The notes: generated from the letters alone by a model not told the origin. Shown: positions 52,201 through 61,093, counted from the stretch's first letter. The stretch: DNA of 64,000 nt from Microvirga mediterraneensis (GCF_013520865.1 NZ_JACDXJ010000001.1:3332001-3396000), one strand, 5' to 3'. Program-made: numbers and translations.

Positions 52201-53943
52201 CGTGTGCGTCCCCTCAGACAGCACGCTGGTCGTCACCGACCAGCTGCCGTCGCTCAGGGCCGTCGTGCTTCCGATCGCATTGCCCTGGGAATCGTACAGG
52301 ATGACCGTCGCGCCGCCTTCGACGGCGCCGGCCGTGCCGAAGAAGGTCGGCGTGTTGTTGTTGGTGATGTTGTCGAAATTATAAACGCCGCTGTCGCTGG
52401 CGGCCGACAGATCCGGCACGGCCGGCGCAGCGGGCGCCTTGGTGTCGAAGGCGAGGGACGGAGTGGTGCCGGCGGCGCCCGCATTGCCGGCAGCATCCAC
52501 ATAGGAGGCGCCCGGGACCGTGATGCTGACGCTGCCGTTGTTCGTGTCCGCATTCGGCGTGAACACGGCGGTCCGCACCAGACCCGAGCCCGAGAGCGCA
52601 GACAGGGTGCCGCCGGCGACCACGATGTCCCCGCTGCTGCCGCTCCAGGTGAAGGTGCCGCCCGGGTCCTCGCTGAACGTGAAGGTGATGATGGCGGTCT
52701 CGCCGATTTTAAGGAACGGCTTGTCGCTGGTGATGCTCAGCGTGGGTGCCTTGGTGTCGAAGGTGATCGACGGGGTGTCGCCGGCGGCACCGGCATTGCC
52801 GGCCGAATCCGTATAAGAGCCGGCCGTGACCGTGATGCTGGCGCTGCCGCTGTCGTTGTTCGCATTCGGCGTGAAGGTCGCCGTACGCACATTGCCCGAG
52901 CCTGAGAGCCCCGACAGGGTCCCGCCGGAGATCACGAGATCGTCGGCGGTGAAGCTCGTCCCCGGATCCTCGCTGAAGGTGAACGTTATGGTTGCCGTCT
53001 GGCCGGCTTTCAGGAACGCCACGTTGCTGGTGATGCTCACCGTGGGCGCGATGGTATCGACGAAGATGGCCTTGTTCGCACCGAGCGAGCCGGCCGCGCC
53101 GGGAGCCGGAAGCGTCAGGGTGGCGTTCAGCGAGTTGCCGGCGAGCTTGATGCTGGCGCCGTTCAACTGCAACGCGTTGCTGGCCGCATAGTCGAGATCG
53201 GCGCTGGTATCGCCGGCCTGCACGGTATAGGCGAAAGTCAGGGTATTGCTGCCGCCGCCGCTGACATAGGTGGCCGTGCGATCGGTGGTGCCGGTCTCGA
53301 GAAGCAGCGTCGGCACCCCACCCGCCGTGCTGACGTCGACCGCCTGGTCGAAGGTGACCGTCACGGTGATCACGTCGCCGGCCTTGTAGCCCTCATTCGC
53401 ATCGGGCGAAGAAACGGAGACGACGACCGGAGCGGTCGGGGGTGGCGGGAAATCCGTGTCGACGACGAAGTTGTCGAGCCAGAAGCTCGAATAAGGATTC
53501 TGCGTGCTCTCCGGGGCGGCGTTATCCGTAATCACGAGCTTCTGCATGACGCCGGACGCCGGCATCGGGTATCCGTCGATCTGGTGCTTGTAGCTCCATT
53601 GCCCGTTCCAATAATAATTTTGGAGCAAATCTGTATCTGAGATCGATATGCCGCCGAAATTCAGGGACGGAGGCCAGCCGTTCACATTGTACGGGTCCGC
53701 CTGATAGTTGATGATGAAGTCGTTGAACTGGAGCGCCCCGCCCGTCACGCTGGTGACTTCGATCCTGAACTGGCTGCCGGCATAAGCAGGATCTTCGGAA
53801 AAGCTCAGGCGACCGCTACTGACGTTGAAAGACCAGTTCCCTTCGGCGAAGACGGCAAACCGCAATCCGCCGACCACGACGACGCCATCAGACCCGTCTG
53901 GATCCGTGACCGGGCCCTCGAAATCAATTGTCCTGTAAGCCAT
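49273..53943 (-). CDS. Giant Ig-like repeat and RTX surface protein/adhesin
   Basis: A 1556-residue probable type I secreted surface protein without N-terminal signal peptide. The start (MAYRTIDFEGPVTDPDGSDG) follows GTGAGGGGG; an upstream Met adds 21 residues. The N-terminal 170 residues form a jelly-roll-like domain (SFWLDNFVVDTDFPP). Then come at least nine Ig-like modules: two or three of the type ATITFTFSEDPGTSFTADDLVISGG, and a series of 100-residue modules ending VLDTTAPA or VTDVAGN. A linker of about 150 residues (LSVVETPVTYPDGSTGRMLTIPVV) precedes about 15 RTX nonapeptides (GGxGHDxLxGG) and a C-terminal cap (VFDFNAVQDSKVGSQRDVIYDFQSGRDRIDL). The likely role is adhesion or surface layering; exporter genes are not in the window. 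Confidence 0.92.
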   Translation of the reverse strand: MAYRTIDFEGPVTDPDGSDGVVVVGGLRFAVFAEGNWSFNVSSGRLSFSEDPAYAGSQFRIEVTSVTGGALQFNDFIINYQADPYNVNGWPPSLNFGGISISDTDLLQNYYWNGQWSYKHQIDGYPMPASGVMQKLVITDNAAPESTQNPYSSFWLDNFVVDTDFPPPPTAPVVVSVSSPDANEGYKAGDVITVTVTFDQAVDVSTAGGVPTLLLETGTTDRTATYVSGGGSNTLTFAYTVQAGDTSADLDYAASNALQLNGASIKLAGNSLNATLTLPAPGAAGSLGANKAIFVDTIAPTVSITSNVAFLKAGQTATITFTFSEDPGTSFTADDLVISGGTLSGLSGSGNVRTATFTPNANNDSGSASITVTAGSYTDSAGNAGAAGDTPSITFDTKAPTLSITSDKPFLKIGETAIITFTFSEDPGGTFTWSGSSGDIVVAGGTLSALSGSGLVRTAVFTPNADTNNGSVSITVPGASYVDAAGNAGAAGTTPSLAFDTKAPAAPAVPDLSAASDSGVYNFDNITNNNTPTFFGTAGAVEGGATVILYDSQGNAIGSTTALSDGSWSVTTSVLSEGTHTITARATDAAGNNSPLSGSLSVTIDRTAPGAVTSLSFSNDTGLSSSDFVTNSATQTILGTLDRPTQAGDIVLVSLDNGLSWDFAQNIPGSTNWSLNGALLPGSNTLLVRVEDAAGNSGPVFLQDYVLDTTAPANTAVSVAFSADTGTSSADLITRTAAQTLAGTLSADLEPGDTVYVSLNNGATWTAALTNVNSRAWSLTGQTLTGSDTLIVKVTDRAGNDSVVLSRAYVLDTTPPSTTVDGVVLSADTGVSNTDLVTSVAVQTVSATLSSALAAGDVLWGSVDGGQTFANITSLVSGTFLQWTGVTLASGNNTLQFMVTDVAGNRGPVTSLTYELDTGAPAAPSLSLAIDGGLQGDGLTNSGVVTVVGLESGASWQYTTDNGQSWTTGTGTSFTLTGDALHTVSVRQTDAAGNVSPVSGALSFTLDSQPPTVAITLSSDHLAVGQSAVVTFTFSEAPVGFAAEDVTVENGTLSNLAVSATDPRVYTATLTPNGNQATSHNLITVGTGWSDAAGNAPATAVASPPYSIDTRLTDGLSVVETPVTYPDGSTGRMLTIPVVTEGRGESEGVPGYADIPLVTSGGRTMLLAQLPVGYGLQVTGPSAPKTAGSSLADLIREIQAHTQAGSTDQSQLAGGGAGFLGGLGADTPLIVQTITPTMAPGSMAAPGQPLVISGTPTLPGQPMTALVIDGSGLPSGTHLQLDNVDFAVVIGNVTLTGGAGSQVVFGDGASQHIVLGADDDTLHGGGGDDYIGSHGGNDWLYGDDGNDTVSGGEGHDWLFGGSGHDLLEGGLGHDRLEGGTGHDRLWGGSGHDTLLGGDGNDSLWGGTGHDRLDGGSGNDVLNGEAGNDRITGGLGRDKMWGGSGRDVFDFNAVQDSKVGSQRDVIYDFQSGRDRIDLRDIDANTLRKGNQKFAWTGADAPFLFSKESTHFLKAAFTGTAGELRYDRGLLMGDVDGDGRADFQIKIVGRFTFSDVIL
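49640..49990. repeat. Tandem 27-bp DNA repeats encoding RTX nonapeptides
   Basis: About a dozen near-identical 27-bp units inside the giant gene, each containing the plus-strand word CGTGGCC or CGTTGCC next to CCGCC, encode GGSGHDRLW-type repeats. Near identity at DNA level makes the tract prone to slippage and to assembly collapse. It is coding, not a CRISPR array. Confidence 0.8.
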
Positions 53944-54247
53944 CGCTGCCCCCTCACCTTCTGCGTGCCCCATCGGATATGGATCCTCTCGGAGCCGGTG
54001 GACCAAGGGCGCATCTCGTAATTACGTTTCACATATTGGGAATTGCCCGCTACGATGCAGGTATCGGCAGGCAAATCTTGAGCCGATAAGCTCAATTTCC
54101 GTTGCGGAACCTGCTCGACACCGAGGCTAAGTGTCAATGCAGCGAGGCTTAAATTCTTAACGATATCGCGAAAATCAACAGGAGTGTTGCATTTGTGTGC
54201 TCTGTTTCAGGGCTGAGCACGCCCCGTCATCGGCTTCAGGTCAGTGC
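53944..54247. other. Intergenic region upstream of giant RTX gene
   Basis: About 304 bp between the end of the GGDEF-EAL gene and the start of the RTX gene, both on the minus strand. It is A/T richer between 54030 and 54190, consistent with a promoter for the RTX gene. I see no clear -35/-10 pair, operator palindrome, RNA gene or coding sequence. Confidence 0.3.
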
Positions 54248-56542
54248 TCAAGCGACCGCCCGCACGCCCTCCTGCTCGTCCCGCGTCCTCGGCTGGGGCT
54301 TCTGGGCGTCGGCGATGAAGGCTGCAATGGCCTCGCGGGGCATGGGCTTGGCGATGAGGTAGCCCTGGGCCTGGGAGGCGCCGGCCAGGCGCAGCGCATT
54401 GAGCTGCTCTTCCGTCTCGACGCCCTCGGCCGTCGTGCTCATTCTCAGGTCCTTCGCAAGGCCGATGGTCGCCTTGATGATGGCGCGGCTGTCGGACGAG
54501 TCGAGCATGCTGCGCACGAAGGACTGGTCGATCTTGATCTTGTCGAAGGGAAAGCTTCTCAGATAGCTCATCGAGGCATAGCCGGTGCCGAAATCGTCGA
54601 GGGCGATCGAGACGCCCAGGGCCTTGAGCCGCTTCAGGGTGGCGGTGGCTTCCTCCGTGAGCTTGACGGATTCCGTGATTTCCAGGACGAGGCGCTGGGC
54701 CGGCATGCCGGAGATGTCCAGGGCCTTCTTGACGCTGGCGAACACGTCCCGGTTCCTGAACTGCACCGGCGAGAGATTGACCGCGACCTTCAGCGGCTGC
54801 TCCCAGGACATGGCGGTCGCGCAGGCATCCTCGAGGATCCAGTCGCCGATGGGGCCGATGAGGCCCGATTCCTCGGCGGCCGGAACGAATTGCAGCGGCG
54901 AGATCATCCCCTTCGACGGGTGCTTCCAGCGCACCAGGGCCTCGCAGCCCCACATCCGGTTGGTCGCCAGGTCGAGGATCGGCTGGTAGAACAGCTCGAA
55001 CTCGCCATTGTCGTGGGCGTTCCTCAGGGCCCCCTCGAGGGCGCGGCGCTCCGCCCTCGTATCCTTGATGTCCGCGTCGTAGAGCCGGTAGCTGCTGCTC
55101 GTATCCGACTTGGCCGCATAGAGCGCGACATCGGCGGCCTTCATCAGATCGTTCGAGGTCTTGCCGTCGGTTGACGCGATGGCGGCGCCGATGGACAGGC
55201 CGATTTCGATCTCCGTGTTGCTGGCCGTGCACGGGACCTGCATGGCGGCCTGGATCGTCGCGATGAAATCCACGACCTGCTGCCGGTTCCGGATCGGCCG
55301 CTGGATGATCGCGAACTCGTCGCCGCCGATGCGGGCGATGAAATCGGTCTTGCGGAGACGCTCGCGCAGGCGTCGCGCGACGGCCTGGACGATCTCGTCC
55401 CCGACCCCGTGACCATGATTGTCGTTGATGTCCTTGAACCGGTTGAGATCGATGAGATGCAGCGCGAAGTCCGTATTGGAGCGCTGGGCGGCGGCGAATG
55501 TCCGCTTCAGGTTCTCGACGAAGAGCAGCCGGTTGGGGAGCTTGGTCAGGACATCGTGACGCGACAGGTAGCTCTCGCTGGCCGCCCGCAGGATGCCGGT
55601 TCTCACGTGCCGAAGGCCGAGCAGGCTCGCCGCCTCGATCCCGATATCCATCATGTAGGCGAAGAACGCGATCAGGCGGCTTTCGAGCCGCCGTCCCGCC
55701 ATGAGTTCCGCCACGGTGCGGCTCACCGCGATGCCGCCCGGATAATGGGCGAGCGGGTGAAGCGCGACCACCCGCTCCTTGCGGTCGATCCAGCTGACAT
55801 CGCGGATGATGGTCGGGACGTTCTTGCCGATCAGACGCTGCAGGGGCGTGTTGGGCCGCCAGATGCGGCGCCCGAGCGCGCGCTCGGAAATCGGGCAATG
55901 GGTGAGGATGATCCCGTCGCGCCGATACAGCGTGATCGCCAGCGAAAGGGTCCTCAGATGGTCCTTGAAGACCCTTTCGAAATGGCCGAGATCGATGGTG
56001 GACACGACGAGGCCGAGAAACTTGCCCTCGGAATCCTCGATCTTCCGGGCAAGCGACAGAACCTTCTTGCCGGTGGCGAGGATCCGCATCGGCTCGCCCA
56101 GATAGAGAGTGAGCGACGGATCCGTCGCGAGGGCGCGGTAATAGGACGTGTCCCTGACATAGATCGGATCGGACATCGGTCGCGGCGACGAGGAGCCTAC
56201 GATCCGCCCCCGGGCATTGACGAAGTCGATGCGGACGATCTGGGACAGGGAATGGCACGCGCCGACCAGAACGGCCTTCGTGGCCTGCGAGGCCGCGAAC
56301 CCGTCGAACTCATGCGATTGGAGGCAGTTCTGCGGGATCCGGCCCACCACGTCCCGCAGGACGTTCTCGATGGATTGAAAGACGGCATCCGTCCGCTCCT
56401 GAAGGGACAGGGCGAGGTTCGCCAGATCGCCCTCGGCTCTCGCGAGATCGTCGTCGTAACCCCGCGCGAAGAGGAACGCGACGCCAATGATCCCCATCGT
56501 CGCCGTCAGGATGCTGAGAAAAATGATCATATAAGCGGGCAC
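54248..56542 (-). CDS. Membrane GGDEF-EAL protein with Cache-like periplasmic sensor
   Basis: A 764-residue c-di-GMP turnover protein. A membrane helix at residues about 5-26 (IIFLSILTATMGIIGVAFLF) is followed by a periplasmic sensor of about 260 residues (DAVFQSIENVLRDVVGRIP, YYRALATDPSLTLYLGEPM). Next is a GGDEF domain with VLTKLPNRLLF and RIGGDEFAII, preceded by an RKTD inhibitory site. The EAL domain has FELFYQPILDL, WGCEALVRW, LEITESV and ALDDFGTGYASMSYLRSFPFDKIKIDQSFV. Both active sites look intact, so it may synthesise or degrade c-di-GMP depending on signal. Lies upstream of the RTX gene on the same strand, suggesting c-di-GMP control of adhesion. Confidence 0.94.
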   Translation of the reverse strand: MPAYMIIFLSILTATMGIIGVAFLFARGYDDDLARAEGDLANLALSLQERTDAVFQSIENVLRDVVGRIPQNCLQSHEFDGFAASQATKAVLVGACHSLSQIVRIDFVNARGRIVGSSSPRPMSDPIYVRDTSYYRALATDPSLTLYLGEPMRILATGKKVLSLARKIEDSEGKFLGLVVSTIDLGHFERVFKDHLRTLSLAITLYRRDGIILTHCPISERALGRRIWRPNTPLQRLIGKNVPTIIRDVSWIDRKERVVALHPLAHYPGGIAVSRTVAELMAGRRLESRLIAFFAYMMDIGIEAASLLGLRHVRTGILRAASESYLSRHDVLTKLPNRLLFVENLKRTFAAAQRSNTDFALHLIDLNRFKDINDNHGHGVGDEIVQAVARRLRERLRKTDFIARIGGDEFAIIQRPIRNRQQVVDFIATIQAAMQVPCTASNTEIEIGLSIGAAIASTDGKTSNDLMKAADVALYAAKSDTSSSYRLYDADIKDTRAERRALEGALRNAHDNGEFELFYQPILDLATNRMWGCEALVRWKHPSKGMISPLQFVPAAEESGLIGPIGDWILEDACATAMSWEQPLKVAVNLSPVQFRNRDVFASVKKALDISGMPAQRLVLEITESVKLTEEATATLKRLKALGVSIALDDFGTGYASMSYLRSFPFDKIKIDQSFVRSMLDSSDSRAIIKATIGLAKDLRMSTTAEGVETEEQLNALRLAGASQAQGYLIAKPMPREAIAAFIADAQKPQPRTRDEQEGVRAVA

Positions 56543-56809
56543 AACGGGTTTCGATCCGAGCTCTCGGGCGACGATCTCCGCCAGATTTCGCCGGAAGTCG
56601 TCGTTAATCCGTTAACTCCGGCAGGAATTGTGTCCGGGTGGATCGAAAAAGGCCAAGCTTCGGTTGGCGAGACGCCCGCCATGGCCATTCCGGGTCGATG
56701 GTGGAGGCGATTGCGGCGTGATACATTGATGGAAGCCGACCGCGCCCGGATGGACCTTCAGGGTCCTACGCCCGAGCGCATCGCGCAGCCCTTAAAAGGG
56801 ATCGACCCG

Positions 56810-57268
56810 ATGACCAAGACCGTCACGTCCCTCTTTCACGGCGAGCATCATGCCAACGACGCGGCAAGCCGCCTGAAGCAGGCCGGCATTCCGGCGAACG
56901 CCATCGACATCTGGACGACCCCGCACAACCTGGCGCCTCTCCTAGAGGATCTGGGCGTGTCGCGCTCCGATGCTCATGCGTATGCAGAGGGTGTGATCCG
57001 GGGCGGCACCGTCGTCATCGTGAAATGCGACGCGTCCGAAGTCGGGACCGTCGTCGGCATTCTTGACCAGGAAGGCGTGCTGGATCTCGACGAGCAGCAG
57101 GCGGCGTGGCGCTCGGAAGGATGGAAGGGACCCGGCGCGGGACAGGGCGGCGAACTGACGGAACCGCCCGAGGCCAGCCGGGAAACGGCAGATGCGGATC
57201 GGTCCGAAGTTGTCGTCCAGGGACGGATCCGCATTCAATCCTTCCGGGTGGAACGCCCCGAGCGATAG
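56810..57268 (+). CDS. Small YflT/general-stress-17M-like protein
   Basis: A 152-residue protein. MTKTVTSLFHGEHHANDAASRLKQAGIPANAIDIWTTP resembles the start of the heat-induced stress protein YflT/GsiB-17M-like domain, a ferredoxin-like fold found in stress proteins. The next part (DAHAYAEGVIRGGTVVIVKCDASEVGTVVGILDQEGVLDLDEQ) fits the same domain, while the tail is polar and less conserved. The ATG follows AAAAGGG; an upstream Met at 56730 would add 27 residues. Family identification is moderate. Confidence 0.68.
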   Translation: MTKTVTSLFHGEHHANDAASRLKQAGIPANAIDIWTTPHNLAPLLEDLGVSRSDAHAYAEGVIRGGTVVIVKCDASEVGTVVGILDQEGVLDLDEQQAAWRSEGWKGPGAGQGGELTEPPEASRETADADRSEVVVQGRIRIQSFRVERPER

Positions 57269-57286
57269 AGCGCTGCCGACGGACGC

Positions 57287-58630
57287 TCACTGCGCCCCCT
57301 TGGGAAGAAGCGCATCGAACTGCTCGGCCGTCAGGTAGCCCGTGACGGCTGCGTTGCGGCTTTTCTGGTAGCCCATGATCGCTTCCCTGGTGAGCGGACC
57401 CATGATGGCGTCGAGCGGCCCGGTATAGAGGCCAAGGTCGCGGAGCCGCTGCTGGATCAGGCGGCGCTGTTTCTGCCCGAGCTGCGCATCGTCGACGGGC
57501 GAGGCAACAGAGGCATGCCGCAAGTCTTCCGCCTGGGCGGCCGCGATCTGGGCCTGGGCCTCGACCCGCCGGGCTTCCTGCTTGGCCCGCTCCGCATCGG
57601 CCTGAGCCTTCTCGACATCGGCCTGGGCCTTCTTGGCATCCGCCTGTGCCTTCAAAACCTCGGCCTGCGCCCGCTCGGCTCGAAGCTGCTCATCGCGAGC
57701 GCGCGCCTCAGCCTGCTCGCGCGCTCGGCGCTCCGCCTCCAGCTTCCCATCGGGCTCCTCGCTCTTCTGGACGGACGATACCGGCTGCGGGGTGATCGAT
57801 GCGACCGGCCGCTCGATGGCCGAGGGAGCTGGCGCAGGTTTGGTCAGGCTGACATCATCCACGCGCCCGAACACGGCCCCCATGCCTCCGCTCGCGGCAA
57901 CCTTGATCAGGTCGTTGAGCGAGGGGCCTGGCTGCTGAAGGAGCTTGGCCACCGCTTCCGCCGCCTGCTCCGCTGCGGCGTCGATGCGCGAAACCGGAAT
58001 GCGGGCCGAACTGGAGAAGACCGTGACGGCATTCTTCGGGACGTCGCTGGTGAATTGCGGCCTCGCATCCAGCCCCTCGATGGGGCTCTCGAAACTCGGC
58101 GACGTCATGAAGAAGAACACGCCGCCGGTCTGAGCCCGTCCGACGATCTGCGCAATGTTCGTCGTCGAGAGCGCACGCGACAGCAGGTCGGCCGCCCGGC
58201 CGATTTCTGTGTTCGTCGTCAGAAAGAAGGTCTGGCCGCCCCACGATACGCCGTGCCCGATCAGCATGGCGAAGGCCAGATCGGCTCCTTCCGCCTTCGC
58301 GGCGAAATCCCGCAGATTGGCCCGGGCCATCGCGTTGCTTGGATTGGGGCTGACGATCACCTCGAAGCCGTGTGCCTTGAGGGCTTCCGCGATCTCGCTT
58401 CCACGCTTTGCGCCGACGCTGGACTTCGGCATCTTCTGATAATCTTCCGCCACTAGGACTAAAGCGACACGTCCGGCGGCCTGCGCGGAGACGACGCTCG
58501 CCAGCAGCAAGGAAATCGCGAAGGTTACGCTCCCGATGAGGAGTATCGCGCATGTCCTCCCAAGCTGTCCCCGTGTGCTCTTGCGCACAGAGGATAGCCC
58601 CGCCACCCTGCCTGCTTGACCGAAATGCAT
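57287..58630 (-). CDS. Caspase-like (p20 fold) protein lacking catalytic Cys, with coiled coil and peptidoglycan-binding domain
   Basis: A 447-residue exported protein. A hydrophobic segment near residues 27-48 (ILLIGSVTFAISLLLASVVS) ends at AQAAG, a signal peptide or anchor. Residues about 53-210 resemble a caspase-family p20 domain: RVALVLVAEDYQKMPKSSVGAKRGSEIAEALKAHGFEV, then LAFAMLIGHGVSWGGQTFFL with the catalytic His. At the position where active members carry D-A-C-R, this one has FFFMTSPSFESP, so the nucleophilic Cys is missing. Residues about 290-375 are a highly charged coiled coil (KAQADAKKAQADVEKAQADAE). The C-terminal 65 residues are a PG_binding_1 domain (RRLIQQRLRDLGLYTGPLDAIMGPLTREAIMGYQK). 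Probably a periplasmic scaffold. Confidence 0.82.
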   Translation of the reverse strand: MHFGQAGRVAGLSSVRKSTRGQLGRTCAILLIGSVTFAISLLLASVVSAQAAGRVALVLVAEDYQKMPKSSVGAKRGSEIAEALKAHGFEVIVSPNPSNAMARANLRDFAAKAEGADLAFAMLIGHGVSWGGQTFFLTTNTEIGRAADLLSRALSTTNIAQIVGRAQTGGVFFFMTSPSFESPIEGLDARPQFTSDVPKNAVTVFSSSARIPVSRIDAAAEQAAEAVAKLLQQPGPSLNDLIKVAASGGMGAVFGRVDDVSLTKPAPAPSAIERPVASITPQPVSSVQKSEEPDGKLEAERRAREQAEARARDEQLRAERAQAEVLKAQADAKKAQADVEKAQADAERAKQEARRVEAQAQIAAAQAEDLRHASVASPVDDAQLGQKQRRLIQQRLRDLGLYTGPLDAIMGPLTREAIMGYQKSRNAAVTGYLTAEQFDALLPKGAQ

Positions 58631-58711
58631 GGCACGTCTCCAAGACTTGCACTAATATGAAATTCGGTAGTCGTGACGCGAACTAACCTCACCAGCCGTT
58701 GGAGATCTCCC

Positions 58712-59584
58712 GTGGGATTACGGCTAAAATTCAACATCATTCTCGCCGTTTGCTATCTGATAGGGCTCGGCTTATCGATTTATCCATTTTATCAAATCTC
58801 CCGGCGAGAAGCCATGGAACAGCTGCAGTCGCAGATCGATGTTCTGCGGGCTCAGGCGCTTTCCATTCGTCGCTATACCTCGGAAGAGATACAGCCGCTC
58901 CTGGCGGAACATTCGAGCGTACAGTTCCTGCCGCAGACGGTTCCATCGTTCTCCGCCCAGACGACGTTCCGCAACTTCCGGGGCTTCTACCCGCAATTCT
59001 TCTACAAGGAAGCCGCGCTCAACCCGACCAATCCGGCGGATCTCGCGCGCGACTGGGAACGCGAGCTGATTGAGAAGCTTCGCGCCAATCCCGACCTGAC
59101 CAAGGACATCAGCTTCCAGACGATCGACAATCGCTCCCACTACACGGCGACCTATCCTCTCGTGATCAAGGACGAGTCCTGCCTGACCTGCCACTCGACG
59201 CCGGACAGGGCGCCGACATCGATGGTGGCCCTCTACGGCAACAAGAGCGGCTTCGGTTGGAAGCTCAACGAGACCATCGGGGCGCAGATCATCTCCGTTC
59301 CCATGGATATCGCGGAAGGATCGGTCTGGCGGAACCTCGGCTTGTTCGTCGGCACGTCGAGCGTCATCTTCCTGGTCCTGCTGGTGCTGCTCAACATCCT
59401 GCTGAACCGGTACGTGATCAGCCCGGTGACCCGGATGGCGAAGACCGCGGAAGCCGTCAGCATGGGCGATGCGACCATCGCCGAGTTCGAATATCCCGGC
59501 TCGGACGAAATTGCGTCTCTCTCCCGTTCCTTCAACCGCATGCGCAGGAGCCTGGATAGCGCATTGAAGATGCTCGAAAAGTGA
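58712..59584 (+). CDS. DUF3365 (Tll0287-like) heme-binding membrane sensor with HAMP domain
   Basis: A 290-residue membrane protein if started at GTG 58712 after GGAGAT; GTG 58673 would add 13 residues. A first helix (IILAVCYLIGLGLSIYPFY) precedes a periplasmic domain of about 165 residues with the DUF3365 pattern: RGFYPQFFYKEAALNPTNPADLARDWE, then ESCLTCHSTPDRAP with a CxxCH heme-c motif. A second helix (VGTSSVIFLVLLVLLNILL) leads to a HAMP domain (NRYVISPVTRMAKTAEAVSMGDATIAEF) and a short helix. It has no output domain of its own. The kinase gene starts 62 bases downstream on the same strand. The domain probably senses redox state, oxygen or NO through the heme. Confidence 0.85.
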   Translation: MGLRLKFNIILAVCYLIGLGLSIYPFYQISRREAMEQLQSQIDVLRAQALSIRRYTSEEIQPLLAEHSSVQFLPQTVPSFSAQTTFRNFRGFYPQFFYKEAALNPTNPADLARDWERELIEKLRANPDLTKDISFQTIDNRSHYTATYPLVIKDESCLTCHSTPDRAPTSMVALYGNKSGFGWKLNETIGAQIISVPMDIAEGSVWRNLGLFVGTSSVIFLVLLVLLNILLNRYVISPVTRMAKTAEAVSMGDATIAEFEYPGSDEIASLSRSFNRMRRSLDSALKMLEK

Positions 59585-59646
59585 TCGCCACGATTGATCC
59601 CTGGCCGACCAGAACCAGATGATCGCTCGTCAGAGGATGTTCTCCG

Positions 59647-61071
59647 ATGACTGCAGACAAGGATCTGAGGACAGGCAGCAGCCAAGGTGGAACCGGCGGC
59701 ACCATGCCTGCCAGGGTCGGCAAGTATCGCGTCGATCATGTCATCGGCCGCGGCGCGATCGGCGTCGTCTACAAGGGTTACGATGAGCAGATCGACCGGC
59801 CGCTGGCGATCAAGACGCTCCGTCCGGAGATCCTGGAGAACCTGACCGAGAACGACGAGCTTCTCCGCCGCTTTGCGACCGAGGCGCGCTCCGCGGCCCG
59901 ATGCCTTCACCCGAATATCGTCACGGTGTTCGATTTCGTGGAGCAGGACGGCGCGCCCTACATCATCATGGAATACGTCAATGCGGGAACGCTGGAGAAC
60001 GTGATCCGGCGGGGCACGCTTTTGCCCATCCGACAGGTCGGCGAGATCATGGCGCAGCTCCTGTTCGCCCTGGGCTACGCCCATTCCAAGGGCGTCATTC
60101 ACCGCGACGTCAAGCCGGCGAACATCCTCTGCCCGTCGGCGGCCTCGATCAAGGTCTCGGATTTCGGCGTGGCCCACGTGGAAGCGCTCGACCTCACCAG
60201 GCCCGGCGGCATTCCGATCGGCACTCCGAACTACATGGCGCCCGAGAGGTTCCTCGGACGCCCGGCCGACATCCGGGCGGACCTCTTCTCGGCCGGGGTC
60301 ATCCTCTTCCAGATGCTGACCGGCGCGAAGCCCTTCATCGCCGCCGACCTGCCGGAGTTGATGCGCAAGCTCATGAACGATCCGCCTCCGTCGATCATCA
60401 ACTACCGGCCCGAGCTTTGGCCGGAAATCGACGCGGTCGTGCAGCGGGCCCTGGCGCGCAATCCCGAGGACCGCTTCCAGACGGCGGACGAGTTCGTCGT
60501 TGCGCTCAATACATCCATCGAGATGCGCCCCAGCGCCGACCTTCCGCCCCTCGACCTGACCGAGCTTTCCCACGTGCCTGGGAAGGAGCCACCGGCGCCG
60601 GTCAAGGAACAGCTCAATCAGACCATGGCGGAGGTCCTCACGCCGGATGCGATCGACGCGCTCGGGCGCTCGCTCGCGCATTCGCTCGGGCCGATCGGCC
60701 ACCTTCTGGTGAAACAGGCGTCCCACGAGACCATGGACGTCGATACGTTCCTCGAATGGCTTGTCGGGAAGATCACCACCGAGGCCGAGGCTGCGACCTT
60801 CCGGAAGACGGCGCAGCAGGTGCTGCGCGACGACAAGGGCTTCAAGATCGCCCAGATGGAAGCCGTGATCTCCCAGACGGAGATTCGCGCCGTCACCGAA
60901 GTCCTGCTCCCGCTCATCGGCCCGGTCGCTCCGACGCTCGTCGCGCGGCAGGCCGAGAAGGCGGTGGGCCGGGACGATTTCTACCGCCGTCTCTCGGACT
61001 TCATTCCCAGCGAACGCGATCGCGCGAGCTTTCTCAGGATCCGTGGTAAACTCAGCGAGACCAAGCCGTGA
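59647..61071 (+). CDS. Serine/threonine protein kinase with two C-terminal repeats of an unnamed domain
   Basis: A 474-residue soluble Hanks-type kinase. All core motifs are intact: glycine loop IGRGAIGVVYKG, Lys56 in PLAIKTL, HRDVKPANIL with Asp154, SDFG with Asp172 and NYMAPERF. The kinase domain covers about residues 22-285. After a linker, two related units of about 60 residues follow: the first from DALGRSLAHSLGPIGHLLVKQ (about 336-395), the second from LLPLIGPVAPTLVARQ (about 408-470). A third copy ends the cyclase encoded next. No membrane helix or PASTA repeats. Twenty-two bases separate it from the cyclase gene, and 62 from the heme sensor gene, so the three genes are likely one operon. 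Confidence 0.93.
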   Translation: MTADKDLRTGSSQGGTGGTMPARVGKYRVDHVIGRGAIGVVYKGYDEQIDRPLAIKTLRPEILENLTENDELLRRFATEARSAARCLHPNIVTVFDFVEQDGAPYIIMEYVNAGTLENVIRRGTLLPIRQVGEIMAQLLFALGYAHSKGVIHRDVKPANILCPSAASIKVSDFGVAHVEALDLTRPGGIPIGTPNYMAPERFLGRPADIRADLFSAGVILFQMLTGAKPFIAADLPELMRKLMNDPPPSIINYRPELWPEIDAVVQRALARNPEDRFQTADEFVVALNTSIEMRPSADLPPLDLTELSHVPGKEPPAPVKEQLNQTMAEVLTPDAIDALGRSLAHSLGPIGHLLVKQASHETMDVDTFLEWLVGKITTEAEAATFRKTAQQVLRDDKGFKIAQMEAVISQTEIRAVTEVLLPLIGPVAPTLVARQAEKAVGRDDFYRRLSDFIPSERDRASFLRIRGKLSETKP

Positions 61072-61093
61072 CGTGTAGGTACGCGATGAAAGA

